In this document: piece by piece, positions 1 to 13,898 of the stretch
How the letters are laid out: each line of letters starts with the position of its first letter
Numbering within the stretch: position 1 is the first letter of the stretch
Source of the DNA: Ceratodon purpureus
Taxonomy: Eukaryota > Streptophyta > Bryopsida > Pseudoditrichales > Ditrichaceae
Assembly: GCA_014871385.1 (NCBI GenBank)
Contig: CM026426.1
Coordinates: 58,713,689-58,777,688 of the forward strand
Length of the DNA stretch: 64,000 nt
Direction of reading: 5' to 3'
Notes under the pieces: generated by a model
What the model saw: the letters and a program-made list of their open reading frames with translations, nothing else
Told to the model about the DNA's origin: nothing
The model's database searches: none
Program-made: the position numbers and the translations under genes

Positions 1-137
1 ACTACAAAACCAATTTCTTGAAGCTTCGGTTAGAACGCAACACCTTGAACAAAAACAGAACCTAACAACATCGTGATAAAACAAAGACTTTTGCCATAAT
101 AGCCCCAAAGACTACGAAATGAACTTGCCAACATCAC

Positions 138-2024
138 CTTAAGATCACGATGGAGCACATGGTTTGAGTGCAAATAGTCAACAGAAAGAAGAAGCTGAGC
201 AAACCACTTCAAAAGTCTCTGCAATAATTCGTTAAAATGAACGAGTAAGAATAGCCAAACTAAAAAACAGTGACAACGTAAAAGTAAAGCAAGATTCTTA
301 AAATACCAAAGAGATACAGTTCAAAAACTAGAAACATCTGATAGAGGCACGATTCAGTACCATTAATCAGTATAACCGAAACAAATCATTAACCGTTACA
401 CCGTCTTAGAATTAGAAAATTATATTTATGTGCTCAGAATTACCTCCTCATCGAAATACTGGCCATGAGCTTTTCTGATTACATCAGCCCTGAATAAAGA
501 AAAACAAGAGCCTTTAGAATATAATCATGTTGAGTTGAAAACAGCAATCTTTGGCACTTTCTTATGATGGAACCCGTAATCACGTAAAATAAAGTCAAGG
601 ATACAATGAGATACAAGCACTTAGCAGACAGCCAAAGGTTACAATCCAAAAGACAACAAATTCAAACAGTTCACTTACATGTCACCGCCTTCACAGTAGC
701 CTGTTACGATACACACATAGCAACCCTGCCACAATGATGAAACACATATAGAGTCATACACTGTCCAATCGTCCATTCAACAAAACGAGGCTCAGCAAAA
801 AAAGTACTATTATTGGAAAAGCTGTATACCTTCTCAACCCACGACTCCTTGTATTCTACAACGTATGGATGTTGTACTCTGGACACCAGGGACATCTGAA
901 ATAGAAATAAAGTAAATAATTCGAGCCGAGTAGAATAAAACCACAATCGCTGATAAAAGCACTTCCGTTGAGCGATGACAATATATTTCCAAACCCAAAG
1001 TTGCAACGAACTAAGACTAGTCAATCACCTTCGTCAAAGTAATATGTACGACGCGATAAGAACAATGAAACTAAGAGGATCACCTCTTGGTGGGCAGAAC
1101 GTCGACACCGATCCGTCTGCCGTGCAAGCCGTATCTTCTTTAAAACATACCTGAACAAAAATCATACACCAGAGTAAAGGAATGCCAGTATACTGCACTT
1201 GCAAAAGAATAGAAATTCACCTTCTCAGTCCATACATTGGACTCGACCACAGCTGATTCTTGCAAAAGTTGGGGGTAGACATGGATGAAATTAATCTGAC
1301 CAATAGACCCTTGGATTGTACTTAAAGATCAGACATTTATTCGGTGAACCGAACGGTTGAGTGAAGTCAGACACTACATAGAAATTTTGACTGTATTCAA
1401 ATTTAAATAAAAATGTCGAGGGACAAATGAGGCACGTACTCAAAAACAAGTGATAGCATAAGTCCACAGACTGCAATTACTGGCTTCACTCTGGGCAGTA
1501 CTCTCAAAAACATTTTCTACCAAACATTGTTCAAAACTCGAGAGTAAAGAAAAACGCTTCCTGAATCATCTCCCGCCACATCATGTGTAGTACTCAGACT
1601 TAAATAACGAATCTAAAACTTGATGAAACTATTGGAAGAGATGAATTTCTTGCAACCCTCAAATATCGCTGGGTTGGGTCGTAACCCAAAATCCACTTTG
1701 GAACAAGTCAATTCTCTTAGATGGGTAGGGCCTTTACCGAAGACGGTTAGACTAAGGCACATTATCGTGGACGCACAGCACTTCACGAAAGTCAAATGCG
1801 CAGAAAAGAAGGATGAATGCGACACAAGGTTTCGTCAGGCATCGATAAAGAAAAACAAAGCTTACGGAAAAGCTTTAATTATTAAGAATCGCGAAACCCA
1901 AGTTCAAGGAATTACGAACTTACTTTTTCTTCTCGATCTTGTGGTTGACGAGGATCGCCGATCCAAATGCTCCACGCCCAACTTGTTCCATGATCTCATA
2001 GTTATCCATCTTAGACTCTGCCAT
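138..2024 (-). CDS. NIMA-related (NEK) serine/threonine kinase, 5' six exons, truncated by window edge
   Basis: Six minus-strand exons at 1924-2024, 1084-1150, 830-895, 679-725, 444-489 and 138-218 have GT/AG borders. Their lengths (101, 67, 66, 47, 46, 81 nt) keep one open frame of 136 codons. The protein starts [20 protein letters not shown]. It has the glycine-rich loop GRGAFGSA, the lysine-containing [14 protein letters not shown] segment typical of plant NEKs, [17 protein letters not shown], and the catalytic-loop motif HRDLK at the end of exon 6. The activation loop and C-terminal tail lie beyond the left edge. NEKs phosphorylate cytoskeletal and cell-cycle substrates; in plants they act on microtubules and directional growth (family knowledge). 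No lesion is visible, so this is probably a functional host gene. The ATG at 2024 is chosen because it gives the conserved N-terminus. Confidence 0.9.
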
Positions 2025-3230
2025 TATAGCGTCTTGGGTGCAAACGAAATCGTAACAAATGGATTGGTACCGCTTCGGCAATGAGTATGGATTCAGAATG
2101 ATAAATAGACCTCCACACTATTCAAATGTCTGTCACAAAATCAAGCTCCAGCAGCCATGAAACATATGATTCCGATTCCTTCCATCAAGTACGTTAATGT
2201 CAACTCTACTACGAGAAATATGCTTCCGAGCGGAGAAGGTTTCCGGAATAAGAAAGTATCCGTCGTGGAACTAGTGTCAAATGGACCAAAGCTCACAGGA
2301 AAGCAAGAAATTAACTTGACCACTCGTGATACGAGTTGGAAAACTTAAGTCTGGAGACCCATTCAAACGCACCTGCTGTGACTCCCTAGTACGAAGGGAA
2401 CTTCGAAGAAAGACTTGAAGAATCTAAACAATGCCGCCTACAACTGCTCCTGTGCTCCCAGCAGTAGAGATCCTAACACACCAAGGCGTAATGGCAGCAC
2501 AGAGTGGAGAAGGTAAAGGTGATGATTTACAGAAGGTAGGAACGTCGAAATGAGCAGCTCAAGCGAAAGGAGCTGAGAAATTCCGCCGATGGTGAGGAAA
2601 AATATGAGTGAGGCGGATATCGACGGCATTCTAGAAAGCCAAGAAAAAAAAAGGATGAGATCCAGAGAGAAGAGGAGAGAAGAAAGCATCGGTTGGCTAA
2701 GAGATCATGTTAACAGCGGAAGGTCGAAACGAGCGAGATTAGGGAGGGTAGGCTTAGTGAGATAGAAACCAGAACGGAGTGGAGAAGTGCTCTAAGGGAC
2801 TAGGACGGCTGCTGAGACTAATCCAACGCCGCTGCAAAAGGCTAGATGCTAAGGGAGAACGCTGCAGAACGTGCAATAAAAGGAGAACGAGCGCCGAGCC
2901 GGAACTCTGTCCTCACTTGCTCGCACTCTCTCCTCGTCACGCCCCAACTCCTAGCCCTCGTCCAAATACAGACGGACCGCCAAGCATCATCCTCCGCCTC
3001 ATCCTCTGTCCATAAATACATCCATCTCTTGTACAGTACTTTCTAAACTTAAAGTTTCTAAAGCGGAAGTCCAGAGTGCAAACAAGTAGTTACTTCAACT
3101 GACTCTATTTCTGAGGTGAAAAAAGCTTGACTATTCCTGTGATTGGAAGAGATATGCGAGAGGGGTAGATAGTCTTTGCAGGATGAGAGTCACAACTGAT
3201 ACAGGCCCGATGCCACTTTATATATCCGTA
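2025..3230 (-). promoter_or_regulatory. Probable 5' UTR and promoter region of the NEK-like gene
   Basis: This stretch lies immediately upstream of the NEK start codon. It is less AT-rich than the DNA beyond 3.2 kb, and short open stretches in it (for example 2779-3046) show no recognisable protein. Placement as promoter or leader is by position only; no TATA box or transcript start could be assigned with confidence. Confidence 0.3.
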
Positions 3231-6200
3231 TACCTGATTTAAAAAAACATTTATTTTTGTTAATTATGAAAAAAATTGGCATTACTATTTCAAATTTAAA
3301 CGAGTTTGAATTTTTGGTAGGGTGCCTATCACTACTGTCCATTCAAATTTTTATGACATTTTTTATGTAAATATTTTATAGGAAAATGGTGTTATTTTTT
3401 CATATATAATTAAAATTATGTAGGTTGTTTTTACACTACAGATGATGCTATAACTACAGAAAAAGTCATTAAACAATTGAACATGTTGTGGAGCGGTTAA
3501 CACTACGGACTACAAAGATTAATCAAGAGAATTAAAATCATTTCATGGTCAAGGCTCTTGGTCCAAAGATGTGACCATCAAAATCAAGAATCATTTTTTA
3601 AATGATTTGCTCACTTCTCTTAGTATAAAGTAGACTTGGACCAGGATGACTCAAGGATGAATTATTTTATATATATCTGCAAATAAAACTTTCTTCAGAA
3701 CATCAATCAAATAATCAAATTTTAGCCAATCATTGATTTTATGCCCAACAATCTCCTTGATTTCCGTCGAGTCAACCTCTTTGCCTCAGCTCGACTGAAA
3801 ATCCATCGGACCATGAAACATTATACACTTAGCAAAAAATATCATATTTAGGTACCTTAGACTTTGTGGTCAGTCTTCTTTTTTTCAACGTAGTGTAAAA
3901 CGAAGTTGGACTTAGACAACTTTCTTGGCCTATCACAGAATTAAGAAAGTTCTGGTCAACCTCTGTGGTCTATAGTGTAAATTACCTCTGTGTGTTTAGG
4001 ATTTTTATATTAATTTACTAAATCTTCACGGACATGTTAGTTTTGATATTTTAACGCCTCAACGGCAAAAATCCTGGAATGGGCTTTTTGAAATTTTGGG
4101 CAAGTTCTTACGATGTCAATTTTGGATGTGAGTTTCTGAAGCTTTTGTAGATGTAGTGAATTGGAAGAGCTTTGCGGGAGTACAATTTTTATTTTTTTTG
4201 CACTAGACATTGGAAAAAAAATTTATAGGGCCTAAAGCGGGTTTTCCTAGTTCTTATGCAGCTCCAAAAATTTAATACACCCTTCAACTCCCTTTTGGAT
4301 TTTTAGCGCAAGTAACTAACTTGATTGGTTTTGAGATTATCAAATAAAAATTCTTTTGTTGTTAAAGATTTTCATTCTATAAGGATCCAAAGTTTTATTA
4401 TTTTTTTGGTCAAGATGGAAAAAAAAAATTAAAAAAAATAAAATAAAAAAATCTTTATCTGATAAAAGATATAGATTTTGTTCTTTTCCTCTTCTTTGTT
4501 CTTTATACAATGTTTTTCAAAATTCTACGCCTTTTTGTTAAATCTAAAATTTGGTGCACAAGTAATTTACATCATGTACATAATTTTAGTACAAAACCTC
4601 CAACATGTATAAGGTAGAAGCATCCATAGTCGACCGGGTCCCCAAAACTGATCAATAGACTTCTCCAATTCCGACAAGTTTTCAGATTTAAAATCTTAGA
4701 AGATCTAGAAGAAAGTATGAAGCATGATTGGTAGAAAGGGAATCATATGGGAATATTTTGGTAGTAGTAGAGTGATCAAGTTTTGGTGTCATGGTGGTCG
4801 GTTTTAGGTGGGCCTACATATCAGTTATATGTATTACAAAAAAAATGACTTTCAAAATTCGTAGTAAATTAAATACTGAAGTAATCATGACATTTAAAAT
4901 TGCATTCCTCCTTAAACCTATTTCTCCTTCAAGGAAAATTTTCCCTCGACTTATATACATCTAATCTCAGTGGCAAATCTCTTTACTAGTCGACTATGGG
5001 TGCTTTTACCTTAGTGCAAAACACATAGTCAAAGAGAAGTCAAAGTCACCTGATCATGTTTTGAAAGGATAGAAAAGAACAATGTTTCTTACTTCAGACT
5101 CTATAATCTTCTAATCCATGCGGTCAAATTTATTGAAAATTTTTGTGCATAATCTTTTAGAAGTCTTAAGTGAGATCCTACGATTAGAGATACAAGAGCA
5201 TAATTGTTTTTGTTTTGTTCACTCATGCTTCTGCAACGATAGTTTTTGAAGTGTTTTTGGTGAGAAATGGTCATGTCAATTACTGATTAAAAAACTTTAT
5301 TGATCCTATTGCATTGTTTGACTCTTTATGCTTGCATCTTTTACTGACATAAACTTTGGCCTAAGTTTTATAATTTCTTGTTGGTTTCTTCATTTGACCT
5401 TGTGGATCTTCCTTTAAGACTGCAATTGATTGGGTGCAAAATTTCATTTACAATAACAGCTTGTATTTCTCAAAAATCTATAATTATTGTAACTATGTTT
5501 AATATATTTACATGCTAGGTGTCCATAACTTAAGTTGTCTCACTTCTTAGTTTATTATATTTTATTTTAACCTAAAAACAAAAAAATCTCAACAAAATCT
5601 ACGCCACTCTGATGGAGGAATGTTTGCAACCTTGAACAATTGATACTCACGTTAAAAAAGAAAATTAAGTCAAGCTTAATGGGGGGAAGCACAATAAAGT
5701 GAACCAAAAAAGTGCTTATCTTTTCACCAATTTCAGCCCCTTCCGTAAACATTAGAGAAAGTGGGATTTATGTTATGTCGATGCAAGATTAAGTTTGGGA
5801 AACGGAAAGTAGACTTGGTCTTCTTCAACTTCTCAAAGTTGCGGGAGAAGACATTGAGTTTACAATGAAAAACGGAGACGTTGAACTCGGGTAAAGTGAA
5901 TGGCCTCATTTGGAAAAGTGAACAAAACGGTTTAGGGTTTTGTCCGAAATCACTTTTAATTTCGCGGGGCCCTTCGTATATTTAAGAGGGATACTAAAAT
6001 AGTCAATTCATATACTCATTGATTGATTTAAGGTTCCAAAAGTATTGCGAGGATGCTTTTTGAAAGGGTCTTTTCCGCAATACTTTTTGTCACTTTTTTT
6101 TCACCGAACATTGTTTTTTAAATTGAAAAAAACATCATCTAAAGACAATAGAGGGCCCCAAATGAAGAAATCAAGACTTCGGAAAAGTTCATTTTCATGA

Positions 6201-9200
6201 TTTAGAACTACTGGTCAAATTTAGTTTCAATTCAGGATGTTCTTTTAAGGAGGGTGCGTGTAAGATACCTTATGACACCTTAGAAAGTGACTAAAATGCT
6301 CAAAAACTACACCAAAATCCTCAAAATCAGCTTTGAGCCTTCAAAAACAGCACACTTCATATTCACTTGTTAGTGGACACATTTTGCACTTTGTGGTCCA
6401 CTTTATTGTGTTCTCCTCCTAATGACATTTCTTTAAAGATGCGTAATCTGCAACCTCCAAAGTTTAATGATTTTTTTTGTGAAAGACAACAACTCTACTC
6501 TCTTCTAAGTTCCAATAACAACAAAAGAAAGTCCTGTAAATTTGTTTGCGATACAAGAATGTGACAAAGAAGACAATACAATAAATTGTTTAACTAAATT
6601 TGTTGGCATGAGTAAGGTGCATCTAGTCTTATCAATTATTTATACTTTGAAGGCTCAATTCCACAGAACCTTCCCTCAAAGGTCATATAGGCCTTTAGAA
6701 GTTCTTAGAAGTCTATAGAAGCTTTTCAAATAACAAAAAGGATTCGAAAGGACTATATACTTCTTCTTTTTAAGTCTATAATAGGTATATATGGACATAA
6801 TGGATATAATGGTTGATGTTTGTTGTATGTACATCACAAATATTGGCTTCTATGGCCAATCACGGTGCACTATGATTGACAAAATTCTTGACTTATTTTC
6901 AAGTTGTTAGAATATTTGCAAGTTATGCCTCAAGAGTACTCTATATCATTGAGCTAGAAGGCATGCTAGACATTCTAAAGAGTAAGGAAAAGTTGACATT
7001 ATCCAAGTTTAATGGCAACAACACTTGAAGTTCTATAAGAAAACATAATTGAAAAGAGTTACAGCTGAAATTGTTGTAGTTCGTTTGACCAGATTGAATT
7101 GTAATTGCAAAACATTGCATTAATTCTTCATACTTAGTAAGATTGCAATTTTTTGGAATAAGAAGGCATGCAACACATCATGAAAGGATTATCTAAACTA
7201 CACTTGCAATAGTGTGCTATACCTCCTCTAGTTTCAAAAATTGCAATTGCTACAAGTGAAAATTATATTTTCAATTCACCTTTCAACTATGGTTTAAAAT
7301 GGTCTAATGAGTTCACCTCGATCTATTTTAATTGTGATTCACTTAGACCACCGTTTATTACAACAAAGAGAACAAGATGTCCATTACTTTATTCCATGTG
7401 TGTAGGACGCAACAACTTCAAGGCAAAAAGACCTCACTATAGCCTACAGGTGGGATAGAAACAAAATCATGCTCAATAATTGACCTAGATATTGAAGCTT
7501 CAAAATCCTCGACCATTCCATTATATCCAAAAATATCAATGGCATTGTATCAAAACAAAATAACGTTTTTCTTGAAATGCATTGATATTAAACTGCAAGT
7601 TCATTATGCTTATGTAATTTTATGCACCAACTACACCCCGTTAATCCACAGACTCATTGGGAAAAAACCAAGATGGTAGCAACTTTGTATAATTACCAAT
7701 GAAAGATTCACAAATTTTAAGTAATAGTAGATAGATTGGACAAATAGCACCTATTCTTATTTCATTGCCTCTTGTTAGCAATTCTTATTGAAGTTGACTA
7801 GGCTGTGTGTTGAGTACCTCCAACCGTTAACAAGATACAACACAAATAGTTAAAAAAAAGACTCTTTTACATGTCTCACAATGAAAACATGTTTTGGAAG
7901 CACACTACGTAATAGTATATATCAATTATACTTCCATTGTACTTTGCATGATGATAAAAGATTTTCTTTAAAAATACATCTTTATATAATAGGAGAAAGG
8001 CTCTATTCATTCATATAATAAAGTGGTTTAACTTGGATCTTTATGTCCATGGGTGTCTCATATTAATTGTTGGCCCCTTATCCAAAACTTGTATAGCAAG
8101 CCATGTTGTAGCTTTGAAATTAGGTGCAAGTCCCATGGAAATCAAAAGACGGGCAATCTAGTTTTTATCAAAGGCACAACGAGAAACAACTTAGTCATGA
8201 ATGTTGTTAGACATCTAACATATAAAATATAAATGTCAATTATTCTGAAAAACCATATTAACAATAACTCCTCTCTAACGGAAGTCATGACAAAAAACCT
8301 GTAGATGAAAATCATTTTGGACCTAAAGTTGATTGCATACAAAAACAACAAGCGCATCCGATTGAAATTGACAAAAAGCCAATTATTGCCTCTTAAATAA
8401 TTGTGCAGTTATGAAAATTGGATTAAATGTTTTTATTACAAAATTTAATTCTAGCTCTAGTGAAGGCATGCAAAAGTTTACAAGTAGTGGTTGCTTTTGG
8501 TCTTGAAAGTCATTTTCTTTAAGTATGTTGGAACTAACTAAAGCTCATTGATATGTCATCCAAGTGTAGGAAAAGTAAAATACTTAAACCAAAATTTTTA
8601 AGGATTAACATTGAGTATGATAGTAGAACCTCACATCTACCAGCAATAGCAGAATTTGTAAACCAAAAACATGCGTCTATAAAATATCATATACTACTAG
8701 AAAAAAAGAGAGAAGGAACAATTTAGATCAACTATTCTAGACCACATTAAGTTCATCTGATACATATCCACATATAAACTTCAACTCTTGTTCACATCAT
8801 GTAGATTCAATTTTGTCCATTAAATTGGAAGCCGCCAAATCTTAATCTTATTATAAAGAAACCACTTGAAGTTTGTCAGTTCAAAGTAGTTTTTTTTGCG
8901 ATTTTATAGATCATCCAAATTCCTGGAATTATCAATCCAACAATAGAAAATCAAGTGCCTAGAGCCATCTATTTTAAAGACTTTTTATCTTTTGGAACAT
9001 CATTCACAAAAAGTAATTATTTCACATCCTACACTACAACCTTTAAATGCATTAATAATGCTATTGACCTTTACTTCCATAGAGATGTATCAAATCCATA
9101 TCGTATCTAATACTTCTTACTTCAAAAACATAGAGAATATGGATAAGCATTAAATAACAAATTTCATGATAATTCTAACTACATGTAGCTAGGCAATGAA

Positions 9201-9370
9201 AGAGAGGCAACTTTACATATGAGTTCTATAACAACAAATGTAAAAGTCACTTTTGTACGTAGAAACTCATAGTGCAATACTTCAAAAAAAAAACATTTTG
9301 TCAATAAGACTCAGTGTTGTCTGTTTTGCTTCATTTCCTAAAATATGTTCACTTATAATTGACTGTCAGA
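3231..9370. other. AT-rich gene-free region
   Basis: About 6 kb of AT-rich sequence with poly-A and poly-T runs. The few open stretches are short (up to about 70 codons) and resemble no family I know. It probably contains old decayed transposons, but none can be named from the sequence. Confidence 0.55.
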
Positions 9371-9712
9371 TTTACATTTTTGTAAGTTCTATAAGATTTT
9401 TTTGGTGAAAGTAATGAAAAATTCAACACTATTTAGATTGTGTTGTACAAATTTCAAATCATATATGGTGCAATAAAATAACAATACTGTGTTTTCGATT
9501 GAAGGACACTTGGACAACGAACGACTCAAGCAAGGTGTAGGTTTACATTTTTGTAAGTTCTATAAGATTTTTTTGGTGAAAGTAATGAAAAATTCAACAC
9601 TATTTAGATTGTGTTGTACAAATTTCAAATCATATATAGTGCAATAAAATAACAATATTGTGTATTCGATTGAAGGAAACATGGACAACGAACGACTCAA
9701 GCAAGGTGTAGG
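9371..9712. repeat. Tandem duplication, 171-bp unit, two copies
   Basis: The block 9371-9541 is repeated at 9542-9712 with only about five substitutions, for example tatatggtgc versus tatatagtgc. The copies abut directly. The high identity inside otherwise decayed DNA suggests a fairly recent duplication. No gene is carried; a chance open stretch crosses the second copy on the minus strand. Confidence 0.9.
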
Positions 9713-9954
9713 ATGAATGTATGTCTTTATCAATAAGAAATACAATCACTCACTTTCATTTTAATATTGATGGTTGTCTATATCCTCCCATGATGCACTA
9801 TCTTTAAGAATTGAATTTTTGAACTATACTGTACTATCTAAATATTTTCAAAATTGAGTACGTTAGAATATAAACTTGAGGTTGTTGACATTTTACTTTA
9901 ACTATGAATTTTGAAGATGCATCAACTTTGATGTAGGAATCTGAAGTTACATGA

Positions 9955-10617
9955 TCATATATTTGGAGTATTATGCAATAGTTGATTTTCTATATCAACA
10001 TCATTATAACCATCAAACCATTCAACTACATTGAAATAATTTTGACAATATGATAGGCCTCGCAACTTGAATTTAAGCAATTCACCACTACGTTTCACTT
10101 TGACAAACCTTACAGGGTTTTCCAACTCCAATGCATCATCACATTCTTGTTCACAATCTTTCACGTCTCACTCCATGGATATGATACTATAGAATAATCT
10201 GTGTCTATTTCATATGAAGATAAACTTTGGTCCCAAAGGTGCCAAAGTGAATATAGTGTTTGTTCATTCTATTCACTAATCCAATGGCCACTGAACAAAG
10301 GATAATAAATCTAGAGCTACTCTTCCCTTTTGAAGGTAAACACTTCTCTACATTAAGTGCCTTGAAGACAACCAACATGTCATCCCCCCCAAGGTCTTTT
10401 TGGGTATCCATACAACGAGGTCCCAAGAGACCCCCACCATAGTTGGGTAGACTGTAGTTGTAGGCACCACGCCGATATGGGGATTCGAACTCACAATACA
10501 CTTCATATGACATACACATTCTACAACAGCATCTGCAAAGGAAACTAAAATTTTATAGCTAACGTCCACACTGATATTGTAGTAAACACAGCCAACGTCC
10601 GTAATGACTATCAACAA
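9955..10617 (-). pseudogene. Unrecognised minus-strand coding remnants
   Basis: Two minus-strand open stretches, 9955-10164 (69 codons) and 10205-10519 (104 codons), have fairly protein-like composition, for example ELENPVRFVKVKRSGELLKF and LGGDDMLVVFKALNVEKC. They are in separate frames with stops between them. I do not recognise a family. They could be exons of a decayed gene or chance open frames. Confidence 0.25.
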
Positions 10618-10986
10618 ACATATATGTCATATATTGGAACGCCCCAGAGAACGTGTTAACTAACACTTAGACATTTTTGTCAATGCTACTAATGTCTGCA
10701 TTTAAGATACTTGCACAACTAATTAGGTTGTTGCATTCAATGTCCATGCTGACGGTTGTTGAAACATAGTAAACAATAGTTGTGTGAACAAACAAGCAAT
10801 GATTTTTTTAACAACAAATGCAAATGTCACATTGACCATTCAAAAATGTGTCTTTCAACTATACACTTTGACATTCCGTATGATAAGAAGATGTTTATTT
10901 GGATGGTCCACAAGTGCAAGCAATAAAGAACCAGCTCACTATAAACGATGCTTCCAAAAAGCGTTTGTTTGATCGGTGAACAATAA

Positions 10987-11319
10987 CTACATAGATTTTA
11001 AGAGATTTTTTGTCAAATGGCACAACACCAATAACCGCGTGGTTTGGGTGTACTTTTGATAATTCTCAAATTCAAAAGGATCAATAGCACCTATTATTGC
11101 GGATGATTGCATATCATCTATTGGTAGGGTCCGTAACAACAATGCATAGATCAAGCGTTGTGTTCGCGTATCTGCACATAAGATTTGTAGATCAACAAAC
11201 TTATGTTTTGAGCCATTGTTGTGAATGCCGTCAACTACAAGAACACAAGATACAAGGATGTATACGCAAGAGCTGCTCAAAAAATGATCCATACAAGGGT
11301 GTATACATAAGACTTTCAC
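10987..11319 (-). pseudogene. Unrecognised open stretch, 110 codons
   Basis: A minus-strand open frame containing FVDLQILCADTRTQR and SSAIIGAIDPFEFENYQKYT, which reads like real protein rather than low-complexity sequence. No domain is recognised. A plus-strand frame at 11097-11333 is its shadow. It may belong with the other minus-strand remnants between 10 and 15.6 kb. Confidence 0.25.
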
Positions 11320-11678
11320 AAAATATCTACTAAGACCTATAAATTTGATTCATCTTGATTAATAACAAAAGTGCAATAATGACAACGTTAACTCGAATGA
11401 ATCTAGATGACAATGCAAAATGAAAGAACAACAAATCACAATATATTCAAGATATAGTTGCTCTTGTATCCCCACTTTTAGTACTACTCCAATGTATTGG
11501 TCTGCAATATTGATTAGCATCTAAGCAAAGTTTTAGAAATCATGGAACTAGGTAAGAAAAATGTAATTTATAGAGGTAATAGGCAATCCCAATGCTTCAT
11601 GGCAGTGATTCAGAACAATTGCAAACACGTAAACCAAACATGAGTTGCTTATCTCATCACAATGACGCAACATGAATT

Positions 11679-12044
11679 TCAAGTGAAATGGAGAAAGACC
11701 TTACTAGGCAACAATTCATCAAAGCAAAAGAATATGTTGATTGCTATTCTAGCTCTAGCATCACTCGCTTCGACCAACGCCTTCGTGCACCTTTGACCGA
11801 CAGATTGTTGAGATGTAGATATGGAGGTAGTCGCAATCCCAATTTGAGACGAAAGTAGTCTACATATAGAAGCATAACTCAGAGTTCTTTGACTGAAGGG
11901 GGAGGCAAAATGTTGTCGAGTATCAATGGCGGAGGGTGTTATAGGCCAATACTTATACGGACAACTCGAGTTGCTACCACAACTGCTGAGCTTGTTTCTC
12001 ACAGAGACAATGACATTCCCATCTTCTAGGTAATAACTCCACAC
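11679..12044 (-). pseudogene. Unrecognised serine-rich open stretch, 121 codons
   Basis: The minus-strand frame is rich in Ser, Thr, Ala and Gln in the middle (SSQIGIATTSISTSQQSVGQ) and followed by ALVEASDARARIAINIFF. No domain is recognised. It could be an exon of a decayed multi-exon gene on this strand or a chance frame. Confidence 0.25.
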
Positions 12045-13133
12045 AAAAGACTATGGCGCTAGAAAAGGCAACATATTAGATAAATATTCAAACAATAGAA
12101 AGCTTAATTTTGAAGTGATTGAAGTTTGAATCGTAGAGAGTTTAAGAAACTCACACCCTTTCTATATATTGGTTTTCAAAGAGGGAGAATTTAATCATCT
12201 TCACACTCAAAATTAAATCACAAACAAATAAAATACTAAATCAAAGTTTACAAAGATGTTTTATAAGAGAGGGCTAGAACTTATAATCCAAAACAAGGCA
12301 TGCAAATCAAATGCAAAATACAACAAACGTCAAGGATAACACAAGAAATCAAGCATATCATACCTTTCAGAAATATCACTTGCATAATTACAACACTATA
12401 TAATGCAAACATTATATGCCCGAATAAAATCAATATAAAAAACAAGCTGAATAAATGGAAAATATGAAACTTGGATGAATTGTGGTATTATACCAAGCTT
12501 ACGTGTATGTATATATGGTATGCCAATATAATACTAATGTCTCTACCTTACTAACTAGGACCTTAATATCTATTATGATTTTTGGCTACTATGACTTGGT
12601 AGATTGGCAATTGTATAACAGCCAGTGCGAATTGCCTTCAATTGTACTGTCCATTTACATCAACTCAATAGTTTTCCATGAATGGCCTATGCGATATGCT
12701 TTTCCTTCAACGACAAACATTTAAAGCAAAGGACCTACTTTGAGGCACTAGAAAAATGCACCCAACTGGTCGTAAAATTGCATTGCCATTCTTAAAATTG
12801 GAACTTGAAGACTGTGGAGTGTCAAAATTAGCAAACAATATGAGGTTCACATGAAGTAAGAAGCACTTGAAGGAAAAATATAAGAAAAGAAATTAGGAAG
12901 ACAAGGATGCAAGAACAAGGTCATACTTGGTTCTATAATATGTAGAAATATATATAGACATATAACTATGTGTTGAAAGCCAAAAGAATATGACAATTTG
13001 AAGATGAGATAGTCCCTCAATCAACACTATTTGCAACAAATGAGGCTTTGGGCTTTGTAAAAGTATCCAAATCAATGCTATCTGTGTCGGTTGAGGCTTT
13101 GGCATTAGCCTTTGGAGATTCTAACTCTAGAAA
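12045..13133. other. No gene recognised
   Basis: AT-rich sequence. Open stretches at 12482-12724 (plus) and 12893-13105 (minus) resemble no family and have composition expected by chance in AT-rich DNA. Confidence 0.45.
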
Positions 13134-13610
13134 CTATAATCCCCTACATGGAGTAAAAGTGGAACGACATGCACAATATGAACCTGGAGCTAGGTGACTA
13201 GCCATACCCTTACTTAGTGTATGAGAGAAGATATTGAGTTTTTGAAAGGGTGGGATAGAAATTAGAGAAATTGTAGAATGAACGATGAAATAGATATCCT
13301 CATTTTCAGCATCTGCAATTGCCAATGGTACTGTGATTATAAAACCACTTGTTGAAAACATGATTTAGAAAAAGAAATCATTTCATAGAAAATGATAATT
13401 TTAAGTCATGCTTACTTACTGAATCAAGATTTCTTCACAACTCTCTCAATCTCAATCTCTTTGCCTTCAGCATCATCTAAACTTATGACACCATGCATTG
13501 AGCCGGCACAAGGACTTCTTTGGATCAAACTTATGGAGCGAGTATTGCCTACATAATATCCACGTGTAGAGCCAATGCTGCGATGTAGCAGTGCAAATTA
13601 CTTGCATAAA
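13134..13610 (-). pseudogene. Decayed gene segment, two adjacent exon-like blocks
   Basis: On the minus strand a block ending at a stop at 13424-13426 reads RGYYVGNTRSISLIQRSPC, then GSMHGVISLDDAEGKEIEIE. The next block, 13134-13361, contains GFIITVPLAIADAENEDIY. Both look conserved and non-repetitive. Between them lies a CAGTAAGTAAG sequence that could be a splice donor. I believe they belong to one protein of a repetitive plant family, but I cannot name it. The stop just before the possible donor argues for decay. Confidence 0.35.
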
Positions 13611-13658
13611 AAGAATGGAATGATGCTCAATTTTTAACTGCAACTTAATTGATTATAG

Positions 13659-13898
13659 TCAAAAGTTTACAATGTTAGAGTTGACTATAGAAATGAGATA
13701 AAAGCACACTAGCAGCTGCTTTGAAATCCAAAATGTTGTCTCTAGGAAAACCAAAACCCCTAAATGAGCATTTACATAAGTTGCACGGACTTCTCGTAGG
13801 GAACTTGCTAAGGTTTCGAGCCAATCATCAACTAGTCCTTGCAAGAAACAAAATCTTATAGAATATTGTCTTGGACACCTCAACATCATGACAATCAA
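13659..13898 (-). pseudogene. Unrecognised open stretch on the decayed minus-strand gene track
   Basis: An open frame containing LVDDWLETLASSLREVRATY. It lies between the exon-like blocks at 13.1-13.6 kb and 14.6-15.6 kb on the same strand, so it may be another piece of the same decayed gene. No domain is recognised. Confidence 0.25.

Noticed and set aside
1620-2084. A 154-codon plus-strand frame
   Set aside because: It overlaps exon 1 and intron 1 of the NEK-like gene on the other strand, which has strong conserved motifs and splice sites.
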